In this document: one piece after another, positions 35,421 through 45,379 of the stretch | Layout: every line of letters starts with the position of its first letter | Numbering within the stretch: position 1 is the first letter of the stretch | Source of the DNA: an uncultured Pelagibacteraceae bacterium | Lineage (GTDB): Bacteria > Pseudomonadota > Alphaproteobacteria > Pelagibacterales > Pelagibacteraceae | NCBI GenBank assembly: GCA_902590535.1 | Contig: CACIXF010000002.1 | Coordinates: forward strand, 68,105 to 132,104 | Direction: 5' to 3' | Length of the DNA stretch: 64,000 nt | Made by a program: the position numbers and the translations under genes | Notes under the pieces: generated by a model | Database searches by the model: none | The model's input: the letters and a program-made list of their open reading frames with translations, nothing else | What the model was told of the DNA's origin: nothing

Positions 35421-37322
35421 ATGTCTTCTAAGTTTAATGAAATTTACGAAAAATCTATAAAAAATCCTGAAAAATTTTGGAAGGAAGCTTCTGAAGATAT
35501 CTTTTGGTTCAAAAAACCAAATAAAATTTTAAATAAATCCAACCCACCTTTCTTTAAATGGTTCGAAGATGGGGTCACAAACACTTGCTATAACGCCTTA
35601 GACATCCATATTGATCAAGGAAGAGGTCAAAAGACAGCTTTAATCTATGATAGTCCTATTACAGGTAACAAAAGTAAGTTCACTTATGAGGAATTAAGGT
35701 CGAAGGTCTCTAAATTTGCAGGGGCATTGAAAACTCAAGGTACAAATAAAGGTGATCGGGTGATCATTTATATGCCAATGATCCCTGAAGCAGTGGTTGC
35801 CATGCTTGCTTGTGCAAGAATTGGAGCAATACACTCGGTGGTCTTTGGTGGTTTTGCCTCAAACGAGCTTGCAAGCAGAATAGATGACAGTAAAGCAAAA
35901 TTATTAGTGACTGCATCATGTGGTTTTGAGCCAGGAAGAACAGTAGAGTACAAACCTCTTGTCGATGAAGCGATAAAAATAGCCAATCACAAAATTGAAA
36001 AAATGATTTTGTTTCAAAGACCTGGTCATGAAGTTAAATTAAATGCCCTAAATGAGGTAAGCTGGGAAGAAGTGGTCTCTAATGCTCAGGATGCAGACTG
36101 TGTTGAAATGAACTCCAATGAGTTTGCCTATATTTTATATACATCAGGCACAACCGGAACTCCCAAAGGGATAGTTAGAGACATTGGTGGTCACATTGTT
36201 GCTCTGAAATGGACTATGAAAAATATTTACAACATTGATGCTGATAATATTTGGTGGTCTGCAAGTGATATCGGATGGATTGTTGGGCACTCATATATTG
36301 TCTACGCCCCTTTATTTAAGGGATGCACAACTGTTTTGTTTGAGGGCAAGCCAGTTGGGACACCGGACGCTGGAGCTTTTTGGAAAATCATTTCAGATTA
36401 TAGAGTAAAATCTCTTTTTACAGCTCCGACAGCTTTTAGGGCTATCAAGAAAGAGGATCCTGATGGTAAATTTTTCTCAAAATACGATTTGAGCAGTTTT
36501 GAAAGCTTATTTCTTGCTGGAGAAAGAGCTGATCCAGATACAATTAAGTGGGCTGAGAATTTGCTTAAAGTTCCAGTCATTGATCATTGGTGGCAAACAG
36601 AGACTAGCTGGGCAATTAGCTCTAATTGTACTGGAATTGAAATGATGGAAACAAAATATGGTTCAGCCTGCAAAGCTGTCCCTGGATATGATGTCAAAAT
36701 CATTAAACCAGATCAATCTTTGGCTAAACCAAATGAAATGGGAGATATAGTAGTGAAACTTCCATTACCTCCAGGTACATTCCCAACATTATGGAATGCA
36801 GACCAAAGATATAAAGAAAACTATATGTCAAATTATGAGGGATATTACCAAACATACGATGCAGGTCACATTGATGATGATGGTTATATCTGGATCATGT
36901 CTAGAACTGATGACATTATAAATGTAGCAGGTCATAGATTATCTACAGGTGCTATTGAAGAAGTATTATCTGAACATCAATCTGTTGCTGAATGTGCAGT
37001 ACTTGGAATAGCAGATAAATTAAAAGGTCAATTACCTATAGGATTAGTAGTTTTAAAGTCTGGTGTGGATAAAGATAATGAGACCATATCTAAAGAATGT
37101 GTACAAATGGTTAGAGATAAAATTGGACCTGTTGCTGCATTTAAAGTGGTAATTGTTATTAAAAGATTACCAAAAACAAGATCAGGAAAAATTTTAAGAG
37201 GGACCATAAGAAAAATTGCAGATGGTGTTGAATACAAAATACCGCCAACAATTGATGATCCTGCAATTTTAACAGAAATAAAAGAAGATTTAATTAATCA
37301 CAAAATCTTAAATAATGGTTAA
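35421..37322 (+). CDS. prpE: Propionyl-CoA synthetase-like acyl-CoA ligase
   Basis: A 633-aa AMP-forming acyl-CoA synthetase. Adenylation motif YTSGTTGTPKGIV, the WWQTETSWAI segment, the YQTYDAGHIDDDGY/MSRTDDIINVAGHRLSTGAIEEV hinge region and catalytic lysine in KTRSGKILRG are all present. The sequence GFEPGRTVEYKPL and the overall length favour PrpE (propionate) over Acs (acetate). It would feed propionyl-CoA to carboxylation or methylcitrate routes. Overlaps the SMR gene by 8 nt. The first about 1.4 kb uses more G/C-ending codons than the last 0.5 kb. Confidence 0.88.
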   Translation: MSSKFNEIYEKSIKNPEKFWKEASEDIFWFKKPNKILNKSNPPFFKWFEDGVTNTCYNALDIHIDQGRGQKTALIYDSPITGNKSKFTYEELRSKVSKFAGALKTQGTNKGDRVIIYMPMIPEAVVAMLACARIGAIHSVVFGGFASNELASRIDDSKAKLLVTASCGFEPGRTVEYKPLVDEAIKIANHKIEKMILFQRPGHEVKLNALNEVSWEEVVSNAQDADCVEMNSNEFAYILYTSGTTGTPKGIVRDIGGHIVALKWTMKNIYNIDADNIWWSASDIGWIVGHSYIVYAPLFKGCTTVLFEGKPVGTPDAGAFWKIISDYRVKSLFTAPTAFRAIKKEDPDGKFFSKYDLSSFESLFLAGERADPDTIKWAENLLKVPVIDHWWQTETSWAISSNCTGIEMMETKYGSACKAVPGYDVKIIKPDQSLAKPNEMGDIVVKLPLPPGTFPTLWNADQRYKENYMSNYEGYYQTYDAGHIDDDGYIWIMSRTDDIINVAGHRLSTGAIEEVLSEHQSVAECAVLGIADKLKGQLPIGLVVLKSGVDKDNETISKECVQMVRDKIGPVAAFKVVIVIKRLPKTRSGKILRGTIRKIADGVEYKIPPTIDDPAILTEIKEDLINHKILNNG

Positions 37323-37647
37323 AACTTATATTTTTTTAATCGCAGCAATATTTTGTGAAGTTGCCGGAACAATGCTACTTCCTGTATCTCAAAACTTTAC
37401 AAAACTTATACCGACAGTTGCCCTATCTATATTTTATCTCACAGCTTTTTATCTATTAACTTTTGTTGTAAACAAACTTCCAATAGCAATTGTATACGCA
37501 ACATGGAGTGGTTTAGGAATATTTACAATCGCAATCCTTGGATACATATTCTTCAAACAATCTTTAGCTTGGCAAGCTATATTAGGATTATTCTTAATTG
37601 TAATTGGTGTAATTTTAGTAAATAGTTTTACTGGAAAACTTAGCTAA
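37315..37647 (+). CDS. SMR-family multidrug efflux protein
   Basis: A 110-aa four-helix small multidrug resistance transporter like EmrE/QacE. The essential membrane glutamate is E15 (IFCEVAGTMLL), and the YATWSGLGIFTIAILGYIFF segment matches the family's W63-containing helix 3. It exports cationic compounds in exchange for protons as an antiparallel dimer. It overlaps prpE upstream by 8 nt and the convergent dihydroorotase by 8 nt. Confidence 0.92.
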   Translation: MVKTYIFLIAAIFCEVAGTMLLPVSQNFTKLIPTVALSIFYLTAFYLLTFVVNKLPIAIVYATWSGLGIFTIAILGYIFFKQSLAWQAILGLFLIVIGVILVNSFTGKLS

Positions 37648-38947
37648 ACTCCAAAGGTGTTCCATCAGGATCACCTAAAATTTTTCCATCCTGCATTTTA
37701 ATTTTTCCAGCAATAATTGTGTGTGTGGGTGTTCCTTTAAATTTAAATCCATTAAATGGAGACCATTTACATTTACTTTCTATATTTTCATTTTTAATTT
37801 CGATTGTTTTGTTCATATCAACAATTGTAAAATCTGCATCATAGCCCTCTTTAATAAATCCTTTGTTTTTTATTCCAAAGATTTTCACTGGATTTTCACA
37901 AACAAAGTTCATCAATTGGTTAAGAGATAATTTTCCATCATTTATGTGATTTAACATTACAGGCATTAAGGTTTGAACTCCTGGCATCCCTGAAGGAGTA
38001 TTTGGATACACTTTATCTTTATTTTCTTTTAAATGAGGTGCGTGATCTGAACCGATTGTATCATTAAAGTTATTCCTCACCCCGTACCATAATCTATCGT
38101 AATGTGATTTGTCTCTTAATGGTGGGTTCATCTGAGCATAAGTTCCAAGCTTGTTGTAACAATCTGGAGCATAAAGAGTTAAATGTTGAGGGGTAATCTC
38201 AAAAGTAATGTTTCCTTTGTGTTGTGATAGAAAATCAATTTCTTCTTTTGTTGTAATATGAAGTACATGAGCTTTTTTATTGTGCTTTTCTGCTATTCGA
38301 ACAATTCTTCTAGTAGATGCTATTGCACATTCTGCACTTCTCCATACTGGATGGGTATGAACATCGCCCTCTTTTATTAATTTCTTGTTTACTTTTAAAA
38401 TTGCTTCATCCTCAGAATGGACCGCTACTACTTTTGAGGCATTTTGAAAAACCTTATCTATATCATCCTCCTCGGCGACCAACAAATTGCCAGTTGATGA
38501 TCCTGCAAACAGTTTAATTCCACAACAACCTTCTAAACCCTCTAGGCTTGCTAGGTCATCTGCATTGTCTGCTGTTGCTCCAAAATAAAAAGCGTAATTA
38601 GAATACATTCTGTTTTTAGCAAGATCTAGTTTTCTTTGAAACTCTTTCATATTTGAAGTTGGCGGATTAGTGTTGGGCATTTCAAATACACTTGTAATAC
38701 CTCCTGCTATTGCTGCTCTACTGCCTGAGTGAAGATCCTCAGTATCCGTTGATCCTGGTTCTCTAAAATGTGTTTGAGTATCTATGCAACCAGGTAATAC
38801 TTTATGGCCTTCTGCATTTATTGTCTCTTTTGCTTCTTCTGAAATTCTTCCAATGTGTTGAATTTTTCCATCTTTTATAGCAACATCAACAGCTTTTAAT
38901 TCACCATCGATGTAACATTGTCCATTTTTAATTATAAGATCTAACAT
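37640..38947 (-). CDS. pyrC: Dihydroorotase-type cyclic amidohydrolase
   Basis: A 435-aa amidohydrolase of the class I dihydroorotase/allantoinase group, converting carbamoyl-aspartate to dihydroorotate in pyrimidine synthesis. Motifs: DTQTHFREPG (55-64), carboxylated lysine in GIKLFAGSSTG, AVHSEDE, HVLHITTKEE and IGSDHAPH. The first histidine of the usual DxHxHxR metal motif is Q58, while H60 is kept; I recall this glutamine in other alphaproteobacterial homologs. Allantoinase or hydantoinase activity cannot be excluded. Confidence 0.8.
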   Translation of the reverse strand: MLDLIIKNGQCYIDGELKAVDVAIKDGKIQHIGRISEEAKETINAEGHKVLPGCIDTQTHFREPGSTDTEDLHSGSRAAIAGGITSVFEMPNTNPPTSNMKEFQRKLDLAKNRMYSNYAFYFGATADNADDLASLEGLEGCCGIKLFAGSSTGNLLVAEEDDIDKVFQNASKVVAVHSEDEAILKVNKKLIKEGDVHTHPVWRSAECAIASTRRIVRIAEKHNKKAHVLHITTKEEIDFLSQHKGNITFEITPQHLTLYAPDCYNKLGTYAQMNPPLRDKSHYDRLWYGVRNNFNDTIGSDHAPHLKENKDKVYPNTPSGMPGVQTLMPVMLNHINDGKLSLNQLMNFVCENPVKIFGIKNKGFIKEGYDADFTIVDMNKTIEIKNENIESKCKWSPFNGFKFKGTPTHTIIAGKIKMQDGKILGDPDGTPLEFS

Positions 38948-38990
38948 TTTGAGAAATTGTTATTATATTACATTTTATAATTAATCAATT

Positions 38991-39881
38991 ATGAATATAA
39001 AAAACGTTTACATTTTAGATGACAGAGCAATTCTTTATATTAACGGAGAAGATGCGAAAGAGTTTCTTCAAAATCTTATCAGTAACGATATAAATAAAGT
39101 AAGTGGTATAAATAGTTGTTTTAGTTCACTACTTACACCTCAAGGTAAATTTTTATATGAATTCATAATCGTAAAACATAAGTCAGGATATCTTCTAGAT
39201 TGTGAAAAACCTCAGGCTGAAGAGTTATTCAAACAATTATCCCTATATAAGCTAAGATCAAAAGTTGAAATTCTTAATTTAAGTAATGAATTTGTTGTAG
39301 CGGCATTTTCTCGAGAAAAATTCTTAACTTTTGATGAAGCAAAAGATCAACCTGGATACACAATTAAATATAGAGAGGATCCAATATTTTTAGATCCAAG
39401 AAATAAAGAATTGGGCGCTAGATTAATTATTAATTTAGAAAAACTTTATTTATCTTTAAAAAAACTAGACCTTCATGATGCTAATCCTAAAGAATATTAT
39501 TCATTAAGTCATAGTCTTGGAATAGTCCCAAAAGATTTAAATAAATTAAAAGACAAATTGTTTGGTATTGAATGTAATTTTGAAGAACTAAATGGAATTG
39601 ATTTTAAAAAAGGCTGTTATGTTGGCCAAGAAAATACAGCTCGAATTAAATTAAAGAACAAGCTTTCAAAAAGATTGTTTCCAATAAATGTAATTAATGG
39701 AAAATTATATGAAGGAGAAAGTATTTATAATAATGAAATTGAAATAGGTAAGGTTTTAATTGATAGCGACTATCCTTTTGCTTTAATTAAATACTTAAAC
39801 GAAAACTTTAATGAAAAAGCAAATTTCAAAACTAAAGAAGCTTCAATAAATGTCAATAAACCTGGTTGGATAAAAAAATAA
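38991..39881 (+). CDS. ygfZ: YgfZ/IBA57-type folate-binding Fe-S maintenance protein
   Basis: A 296-aa GcvT-related protein with the diagnostic KGCYVGQE motif near residue 207 (DFKKGCYVGQENTAR), whose cysteine is essential in E. coli YgfZ. N-terminal DDRAILYINGEDAKEFLQNLISNDI fits the family start. It assists maturation or repair of certain Fe-S enzymes with tetrahydrofolate. It is divergent from dihydroorotase by 43 nt and converges with the small tRNA-linked gene. Confidence 0.9.
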   Translation: MNIKNVYILDDRAILYINGEDAKEFLQNLISNDINKVSGINSCFSSLLTPQGKFLYEFIIVKHKSGYLLDCEKPQAEELFKQLSLYKLRSKVEILNLSNEFVVAAFSREKFLTFDEAKDQPGYTIKYREDPIFLDPRNKELGARLIINLEKLYLSLKKLDLHDANPKEYYSLSHSLGIVPKDLNKLKDKLFGIECNFEELNGIDFKKGCYVGQENTARIKLKNKLSKRLFPINVINGKLYEGESIYNNEIEIGKVLIDSDYPFALIKYLNENFNEKANFKTKEASINVNKPGWIKK

Positions 39882-39886
39882 TTTTC

Positions 39887-40048
39887 TTATTTAAATAAAT
39901 AAACAATCATTAAAATTATAAAAACTACAATAATCCAAATACTGAGATTTTTAAGAAATTGTTTTAATTGAGAATTTGATTGTAAAAAACTTGGTAGAAC
40001 TAAAAGCAAAACCCCAACCATAAATATTACTGAAAGTAATTTATCCAT
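39887..40048 (-). CDS. 53-aa membrane protein cotranscribed with tRNA-Leu
   Basis: Starts at ATG 40048 with a strong Shine-Dalgarno (AAGGAG) 7 nt upstream. A longer frame starting at 40117 would run into the tRNA and is rejected. The product has two hydrophobic segments (about residues 4-20 and 34-52) separated by a polar SNSQLKQFLKN loop. I do not recognise a family. It begins 26 nt after the tRNA CCA end with no terminator between, so its message is probably released by tRNA 3' processing. Confidence 0.7.
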   Translation of the reverse strand: MDKLLSVIFMVGVLLLVLPSFLQSNSQLKQFLKNLSIWIIVVFIILMIVYLFK

Positions 40049-40074
40049 CAAAAACTCCTTTATAAAATTCATTT

Positions 40075-40160
40075 TGGTGCGGTCGGAGAGACTCGAACTC
40101 TCATGGACTTGGTCCACACGGCCCTCAACCGTGCCTGTCTACCAATTTCAGCACGACCGC
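40075..40160 (-). tRNA. tRNA-Leu (anticodon GAG), CCA encoded
   Basis: Class II tRNA of 86 nt. Acceptor stem GCGGTCG/CGACCGC, discriminator A and an encoded CCA end (40075-40077), anticodon stem CACGG/CCGTG with loop TTGAGGG giving anticodon GAG (40124-40126), long variable arm TGGAC/GTCCA, and T arm GAGAG-TTCGAGT-CTCTC. Reads CUC and CUU leucine codons. Confidence 0.97.
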
Positions 40161-40170
40161 GATATGTCCC

Positions 40171-40199
40171 ATAATAAATGAATGACAATCATGATTCAA
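40171..40199 (-). promoter_or_regulatory. Promoter of tRNA-Leu
   Basis: On the minus strand TTGAAT (40194-40199), a 17-bp spacer and TATTAT (40171-40176); the start would fall near 40164, a few bases before the mature tRNA 5' end. It overlaps the 5' flank of nadA, which is transcribed the other way. Confidence 0.65.
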
Positions 40200-40215
40200 A
40201 TTGGTAAAAATCCTC

Positions 40216-41205
40216 ATGGAATTTACACAAGAAGTACGTAAAGCTACAGATCCTATTTATCAAAAAATTTCTAAGGTTATGCCTGAAATTGAATGGTCAG
40301 TGCATGCTCCATATATTCATAAAATTAATAAATTAAAAAAAGAAAAAAATGCTGTAATTCTGGCCCATAATTATCAAACTCCAGAAATTTATCATGGTGT
40401 TGCAGATTTTTCTGCAGACTCTCTTGCATTGGCAATAGAAGCTTCAAAAACTTCAGCTGATATTATTTTAATGGCTGGAGTACATTTTATGGCTGAGACT
40501 GCAATATTAATGAGCCCTAATAAAAAAGTTATTCTTCCTGATATGGATGCTGGCTGTTCTTTATCATCATCTATTACAGGCAAGGATGTTAGGTTATTAA
40601 AAGAAAAATACCCAGGTGTTCCTGTTGTGTCTTATGTAAATACTTCAGCAGAGGTTAAAGCTGAAACAGATGTTTGTTGTACATCTGCTAATGCAGTTAA
40701 AATAGTTAAATCACTTGGAGTAAAAAAAGTAATATTTTTACCTGATGATTATTTAGCTAAATATGTTGCTTCTCAAACTGATGTTGAAATTATTTCTTGG
40801 AAAGGAATTTGTATTGTCCATGATCAATTTAATAAAAAAGAAATAGAGGATATAAGAAATAATAACCCAGGAATTAAAATTATTGCACATCCAGAATGTC
40901 CTCCTGACGTGATTGAAGCAAGTGATTTTGCTGGATCTACATCTGGAATGATCAAATATGTAAAAGATAATCAACCAAAAAAAGTAATGATGGTTACTGA
41001 GTGCTCAATGAGTGACAATATCCAAATAGAAAATCCAAATGTAAACTTTGTTAAACCATGTAATATGTGTCCTCACATGAAAAAAATTACACTTCCAAAG
41101 ATATTAGATTGTTTAGAAAATGAGACTGGTGAAATTATTATGGACAAAGAAACGATTGATAAAGCTAGAATATCTGTAGAAAGAATGACAGCCATTGGCA
41201 GATAA
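40216..41205 (+). CDS. nadA: Quinolinate synthase A
   Basis: Condenses iminoaspartate with dihydroxyacetone phosphate to quinolinate, using an oxygen-sensitive [4Fe-4S] cluster. ATG 40216 (MEFTQEVRKATDP) gives 329 aa; a TTG 15 nt upstream is less likely. Family segments: AVILAHNYQTPEIYHG, MDAGCSLSSSI, SYVNTSAEVKAETDVCCTSANA, IAHPECPPDV, GSTSGMIKYV and the C-terminal KPCNMCPHMKKITL. Cluster cysteines are present. nadC follows after 4 nt. An L-aspartate oxidase gene (nadB) is not in the window. Confidence 0.95.
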   Translation: MEFTQEVRKATDPIYQKISKVMPEIEWSVHAPYIHKINKLKKEKNAVILAHNYQTPEIYHGVADFSADSLALAIEASKTSADIILMAGVHFMAETAILMSPNKKVILPDMDAGCSLSSSITGKDVRLLKEKYPGVPVVSYVNTSAEVKAETDVCCTSANAVKIVKSLGVKKVIFLPDDYLAKYVASQTDVEIISWKGICIVHDQFNKKEIEDIRNNNPGIKIIAHPECPPDVIEASDFAGSTSGMIKYVKDNQPKKVMMVTECSMSDNIQIENPNVNFVKPCNMCPHMKKITLPKILDCLENETGEIIMDKETIDKARISVERMTAIGR

Positions 41206-41209
41206 ATAA

Positions 41210-42043
41210 GTGTCAAAAATAAAATTAAGCAAAGAATTTATTAAAAGTACTGTTAAGCTAGCTTTAAACGAAGATCTTTATCCTTCAGGAGATATCACTT
41301 CAAGCTTAATTAAAGATGATAAAATTGTAACGGTTAAATTAATTGCAAATCAAAAGGCAATTGTTGGGGGATTGTTATTTGCTAGACAAACATTTGCATT
41401 AATTGATGATAAAATAAAATTCATTATTAAAAAAAGGGATGGTTCAAAAGTAAAAAAAGGTTCTTTAGTTGCTTCAATTAAAGGAAAGGCAAAAAATATT
41501 CTAATTGCCGAAAGAGTTGCTTTAAATTTTTTATCTCATATCTCTGGAATAGCGTCTAAAACAAATGAGTTTGTTAAATTAGCTGGAAAAAAAACTAAAA
41601 TTTGTTGTACAAGAAAAACAATTCCAAACTTAAGAGTAATCCAAAAATATGCTGTTAAATTAGGAGGTGGTACAAATCATAGATTTAATTTAAGTGATGA
41701 ATATTTAATTAAAGATAATCATATAGCTAGCTCAGATTTAAGGAGCTTAGTGTTAAATGCTATAAGAAATAAAAAAGGAAAAAAAATTACAGTTGAGGTT
41801 GATACAATTAAACAACTTAAGTCAATTTTAGGTCTAAAATTTAATACTGTTCTACTAGATAACATGAGTATTAAAAATTTAAGAGATTGTGTAAAAATTG
41901 CTAAAAAATATTACGAAACTGAGGCGTCAGGTAATGTTACTTTAAAAACTGTAAAGATCATTGCATCTACTGGCGTTGACAGAATTTCTGTTGGAAGTAT
42001 TACGCACAGTGCTTCTGCTGTTGACTTTAAGTTAGAAATTTAA
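41210..42043 (+). CDS. nadC: Quinolinate phosphoribosyltransferase
   Basis: Turns quinolinate plus PRPP into nicotinate mononucleotide. The 277-aa frame starts with GTG at 41210, four nt after the nadA stop; no ATG fits as well. Conserved parts: NEDLYPSGDITSSLI, RVALNFLSHISGIAS, CCTRKTIPNLRVIQKYAVKLGGGTNHR-type PRPP/quinolinate site (arginine and lysine rich), LIKDNHI, VEVDTI, and the final STGVDRISVGSITHS. It overlaps the convergent MazG-like gene by 4 nt. Confidence 0.95.
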   Translation: MSKIKLSKEFIKSTVKLALNEDLYPSGDITSSLIKDDKIVTVKLIANQKAIVGGLLFARQTFALIDDKIKFIIKKRDGSKVKKGSLVASIKGKAKNILIAERVALNFLSHISGIASKTNEFVKLAGKKTKICCTRKTIPNLRVIQKYAVKLGGGTNHRFNLSDEYLIKDNHIASSDLRSLVLNAIRNKKGKKITVEVDTIKQLKSILGLKFNTVLLDNMSIKNLRDCVKIAKKYYETEASGNVTLKTVKIIASTGVDRISVGSITHSASAVDFKLEI

Positions 42044-42411
42044 TTCACAAACTTTGATAGATCTGGCTTAAAATAGTTTGGACCTTTCATAACTTTCCCT
42101 GATTCATTATAAATAGGTTTTCCATTTTCATCTAACTTGCTCATATTTGAATTTTGAACCTCATCAAAACATTTATCCAAATCAATTCCAAATGCGTGAC
42201 CTGCTCCATAAGTTACATATAAAATATCTGTAAGCGCGTCAGCTACCTCTAATAAGTCCTTATTATTCATAGCTTCTGTTAGCTCCTCTAGTTCTTCTTT
42301 AATCAAATCTATTCTTAGTTTATTTATTTTATCAGTACTAAACGAAGGTTTGGTTTTCACTTCCTGGCCAAAAGTTTTCATGAAAGTGCCAACTTTACTA
42401 AAATTTGACAT
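42040..42411 (-). CDS. MazG-like nucleotide pyrophosphohydrolase
   Basis: A 123-aa all-alpha NTP pyrophosphatase of the MazG/PRA-PH type. The Mg-binding motif is visible as EELEEL then EVADALTDILYV (ExxE ... ExxD). The C-terminal SNMSKLDENGKPIYNESGKVMKGPNYFKPDL segment is typical of a subgroup found in bacteria and phages. A role in cleansing aberrant nucleotides or adjusting dNTP/ppGpp-like pools is possible; the substrate is unknown. Confidence 0.82.
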   Translation of the reverse strand: MSNFSKVGTFMKTFGQEVKTKPSFSTDKINKLRIDLIKEELEELTEAMNNKDLLEVADALTDILYVTYGAGHAFGIDLDKCFDEVQNSNMSKLDENGKPIYNESGKVMKGPNYFKPDLSKFVN

Positions 42412-42478
42412 AATGCTCCTGTATGTTTTTAAAAATTTATTGTATGTTAATAATTATTTGTTACTTAAAAATTAATCA

Positions 42479-43867
42479 ATGAAATTAAGAAAAGAATTTG
42501 ACAGTATTGGAAACATTAATGTCCCGAATGATAAATATTGGGGTGCATCAACTCAAAGATCTAATAAATATTTTAATATTGGAAAAATCTTAGTAAATAT
42601 TTCAATTATTAAATCAATAGCTATTATTAAAAGATCAGCCGCTATAGTACATGCTAAAGATAAATTAATTGATGGTAAAATTTCGAAAGCAATAATCAAA
42701 GCTTCAGATGAAGTAATTAAAGGTAAATTAGATGAAAATTTTCCTTTAAAGGTTTGGCAGACAGGTTCGGGCACACAAACGAATATGAATGTAAATGAAG
42801 TTATTGCTAATAGAGCTATAGAAATTTTAGGGGGAAAAAAAGGTACTAAAAAACCTGTTCATCCAAATGATCACGTAAACAAATCTCAATCTACAAATGA
42901 TGTTTTTCCAACAGCAATGCACATCTCTGTTGCTAAAGAAACTATTTCTAAAATGCTACCAAGTTTAAAAATTTTAGAAAAGGAACTTAAAAGAAAATCT
43001 AATGAATTTAAAAACATAGTTAAAATTGGAAGAACTCATTTACAAGATGCTACTCCACTATCTCTTGGACAGGAGTTTTCTGGATATCATTTTCAAGTTA
43101 AAAAAAGTATTGAAAGAATAGAATATGCTTTGAAAGAAATATTATTTCTAGCTCAAGGAGGTACGGCTGTTGGTACTGGAATAAATTCAAGGAAAAATTT
43201 TGATAAAAAAATTGTCAAAGAAATTGCAAAATTTACAAAATTAAAATTCAAACCTGCACCAAATAAATTTGCAGAGCTTGCTGCTCATGATGCAATTGTT
43301 AATTTTTCTGGTGCTCTTAATACCTGCGCAGTGGCGTTAATGAAAATATCTAACGATATTCGTTTTCTAGGTTCTGGCCCAAGAGCCGGATATGGAGAAT
43401 TAATTCTTCCTGAAAATGAACCTGGTTCATCAATCATGCCTGGAAAAGTTAATCCAACGCAATGCGAAGCAGTTACTATGGTTTGTGTAAAAGTAATTGG
43501 AAACCACAATGGAATTACCATGGCTGGTTCTCATGGGCATTTTGAATTAAATGTTTTTAAGCCATTAATTGCTCATAATATTTTACAATCAATCAACTTA
43601 ATAACTGACAGTACAAAAAATTTTGCTCTGTATTGCATTAAAGGAATTAAAGCTAATAAAAAGAAAATCCAAGAACATCTAGATAATTCACTTATGCTAG
43701 TAACCGCTTTAGCTCCACATATTGGTTACGATAATGCAGCAAAGATAGCAAAAACTGCACTAAAAAATAATACTACTTTAAAATATGAAACTTTAAAAAC
43801 AGGGTTAATTAAAGAAAAAGATTACGATAAGGTAGTTGATCCTAAAAAAATGATCTATCCAGCATAA
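42479..43867 (+). CDS. fumC: Class II fumarase
   Basis: Hydrates fumarate to malate in the TCA cycle. The 462 aa include the start [41 protein letters not shown], the catalytic histidine segment [20 protein letters not shown] and the superfamily signature [15 protein letters not shown]. It is oxygen-stable and Fe-independent. It converges with the AsmA-like gene; coding regions overlap by 13 nt, so no classical terminator fits between. Confidence 0.96.
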   Translation: MKLRKEFDSIGNINVPNDKYWGASTQRSNKYFNIGKILVNISIIKSIAIIKRSAAIVHAKDKLIDGKISKAIIKASDEVIKGKLDENFPLKVWQTGSGTQTNMNVNEVIANRAIEILGGKKGTKKPVHPNDHVNKSQSTNDVFPTAMHISVAKETISKMLPSLKILEKELKRKSNEFKNIVKIGRTHLQDATPLSLGQEFSGYHFQVKKSIERIEYALKEILFLAQGGTAVGTGINSRKNFDKKIVKEIAKFTKLKFKPAPNKFAELAAHDAIVNFSGALNTCAVALMKISNDIRFLGSGPRAGYGELILPENEPGSSIMPGKVNPTQCEAVTMVCVKVIGNHNGITMAGSHGHFELNVFKPLIAHNILQSINLITDSTKNFALYCIKGIKANKKKIQEHLDNSLMLVTALAPHIGYDNAAKIAKTALKNNTTLKYETLKTGLIKEKDYDKVVDPKKMIYPA

Positions 43868-45345
43868 CTCTTAATTGCTTCATTTAATAAGTTTTTAAAA
43901 TAAATTTTATTTTGTAAATCATCTTTTTTTAAAATTATATTACTTAAAATTTTATTAATATTTTGATTAATTTTGTTATCAATTTTAATATCCTTTAATT
44001 CAGCTATTTTCTGATCAAAATTATAAGTAAAATTTAAATCTATTTGATCAATTTTACCTCTATAATTTTTAGGTGTTAAAAGAAATTTGTATACCTTGTT
44101 ATAATCTTTAACATTTATTTTTAATTTTCCGTCCAAAACTAACTCGCCATTTCTAACAAAAATTAAACTTTCCAATAATTCAAAATCTGCAAAATCTCTC
44201 CATTCAAATTTTGTCTTATCTGTATCGATTAAACCTTCTTGAATTTTTGAATTTAACTCAATATTTTTAAAATTAGAATTCTTATAAATAGTATTTGCAT
44301 TAATATTCAATTTTAAATCAATGTTTTTATTATTAAATAATTCTGTTTTCAGAAGTTGAACTATAATAGCATTATTACCAAATAGATAATTCAAATTTAT
44401 TTCATTTATGCTACCCTCTAAATTTGCAAAAAAAGGTTTGAAATTAAATTTGCCTTTATACGTAACATCTGGTTGATCAATTTTGTCAAATATATGAAAA
44501 TCAAATGAATTTTGTTCAATTTTATAGTCTACAAGTCTTTTTATTTTGTTTAAATTAAACTTTGATTTACCAATTTTTTTATTATTCTCAAAGACTAATT
44601 CATTTTCAATATTAAGTTTCATTAAATTAAGATTAATTGTAGATAAATTTTTCTTATTATCATCACTAAAATAAGATTCTAATGAAAAAGGAATATTAAA
44701 TATTTCATTTTCTGAATAGAAAATATTTTTTAATTCTTTTGAGTCAAAATAATATTTCATCTTAAAAATTTTGGTTATAAACAAAACTTCATCCTCAATA
44801 TGTTTAAAAAAAATATTGCTGTTATTAATTATTATATCTCCGTCTTGGAAACTTCTGTTTAACAGATCTATAAAGAAATTATAATTTTTTGTATTTAAAT
44901 GAAAATTAGCATTTTCTAAAATTAAATCTCTCACACCGATATTTTTTAAAGAAAAAAGGTCATCAAATGAAATAAAAATTTTTAATTTACTAATTTTAGA
45001 TATTTCTTTTTCATTATTAAAAATTTTAGAGTCTGTGATTATAAAATGAGGTTTTGGAAAAAAATTATATTTTATATTTTTAGAAAATTTAAAATTTAGA
45101 TCAAATCTTCTTTGAAGCTGATTTTTCAGCTCTTTTGAAACATCATTTTGATCATAAAAAGTGGGTAATAATAAATAAGAAATAAAAACAACAAAAAGTG
45201 CGACAAAAGTTAAAATTATTTTATTATTTTTAAATAAAAAGCTTAGATTCTTAGAATTTAACTTGTTTAAATTTTTTTCTAAAAGATTATTAATAAAATT
45301 ATTAATGTTTTTTAAATGTTTTACGAAAAAATTTGTTTTACTCAT
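43855..45345 (-). CDS. AsmA-like membrane-anchored protein
   Basis: A 496-aa protein when started at ATG 45345 ([10 protein letters not shown]). One membrane helix at about residues 44-62 ([18 protein letters not shown]) is followed by a large periplasmic region starting [32 protein letters not shown], which resembles AsmA/TamB-group beta-groove proteins (the N-terminal AsmA strand pattern and [13 protein letters not shown]). Such proteins are thought to bridge or move lipids between membranes. Very rich in N, K, F and I. Family call is moderate. Confidence 0.6.
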   Translation of the reverse strand: MSKTNFFVKHLKNINNFINNLLEKNLNKLNSKNLSFLFKNNKIILTFVALFVVFISYLLLPTFYDQNDVSKELKNQLQRRFDLNFKFSKNIKYNFFPKPHFIITDSKIFNNEKEISKISKLKIFISFDDLFSLKNIGVRDLILENANFHLNTKNYNFFIDLLNRSFQDGDIIINNSNIFFKHIEDEVLFITKIFKMKYYFDSKELKNIFYSENEIFNIPFSLESYFSDDNKKNLSTINLNLMKLNIENELVFENNKKIGKSKFNLNKIKRLVDYKIEQNSFDFHIFDKIDQPDVTYKGKFNFKPFFANLEGSINEINLNYLFGNNAIIVQLLKTELFNNKNIDLKLNINANTIYKNSNFKNIELNSKIQEGLIDTDKTKFEWRDFADFELLESLIFVRNGELVLDGKLKINVKDYNKVYKFLLTPKNYRGKIDQIDLNFTYNFDQKIAELKDIKIDNKINQNINKILSNIILKKDDLQNKIYFKNLLNEAIKSYAG

Positions 45346-45379
45346 AACAATCAAGAAATCTTATAAAGGATTATTTTAA

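Noticed and set aside
40049..40117. Extended frame of the small membrane protein reaching into the tRNA
   Set aside because: Overlaps functional tRNA-Leu sequence, while a strong Shine-Dalgarno supports ATG 40048.
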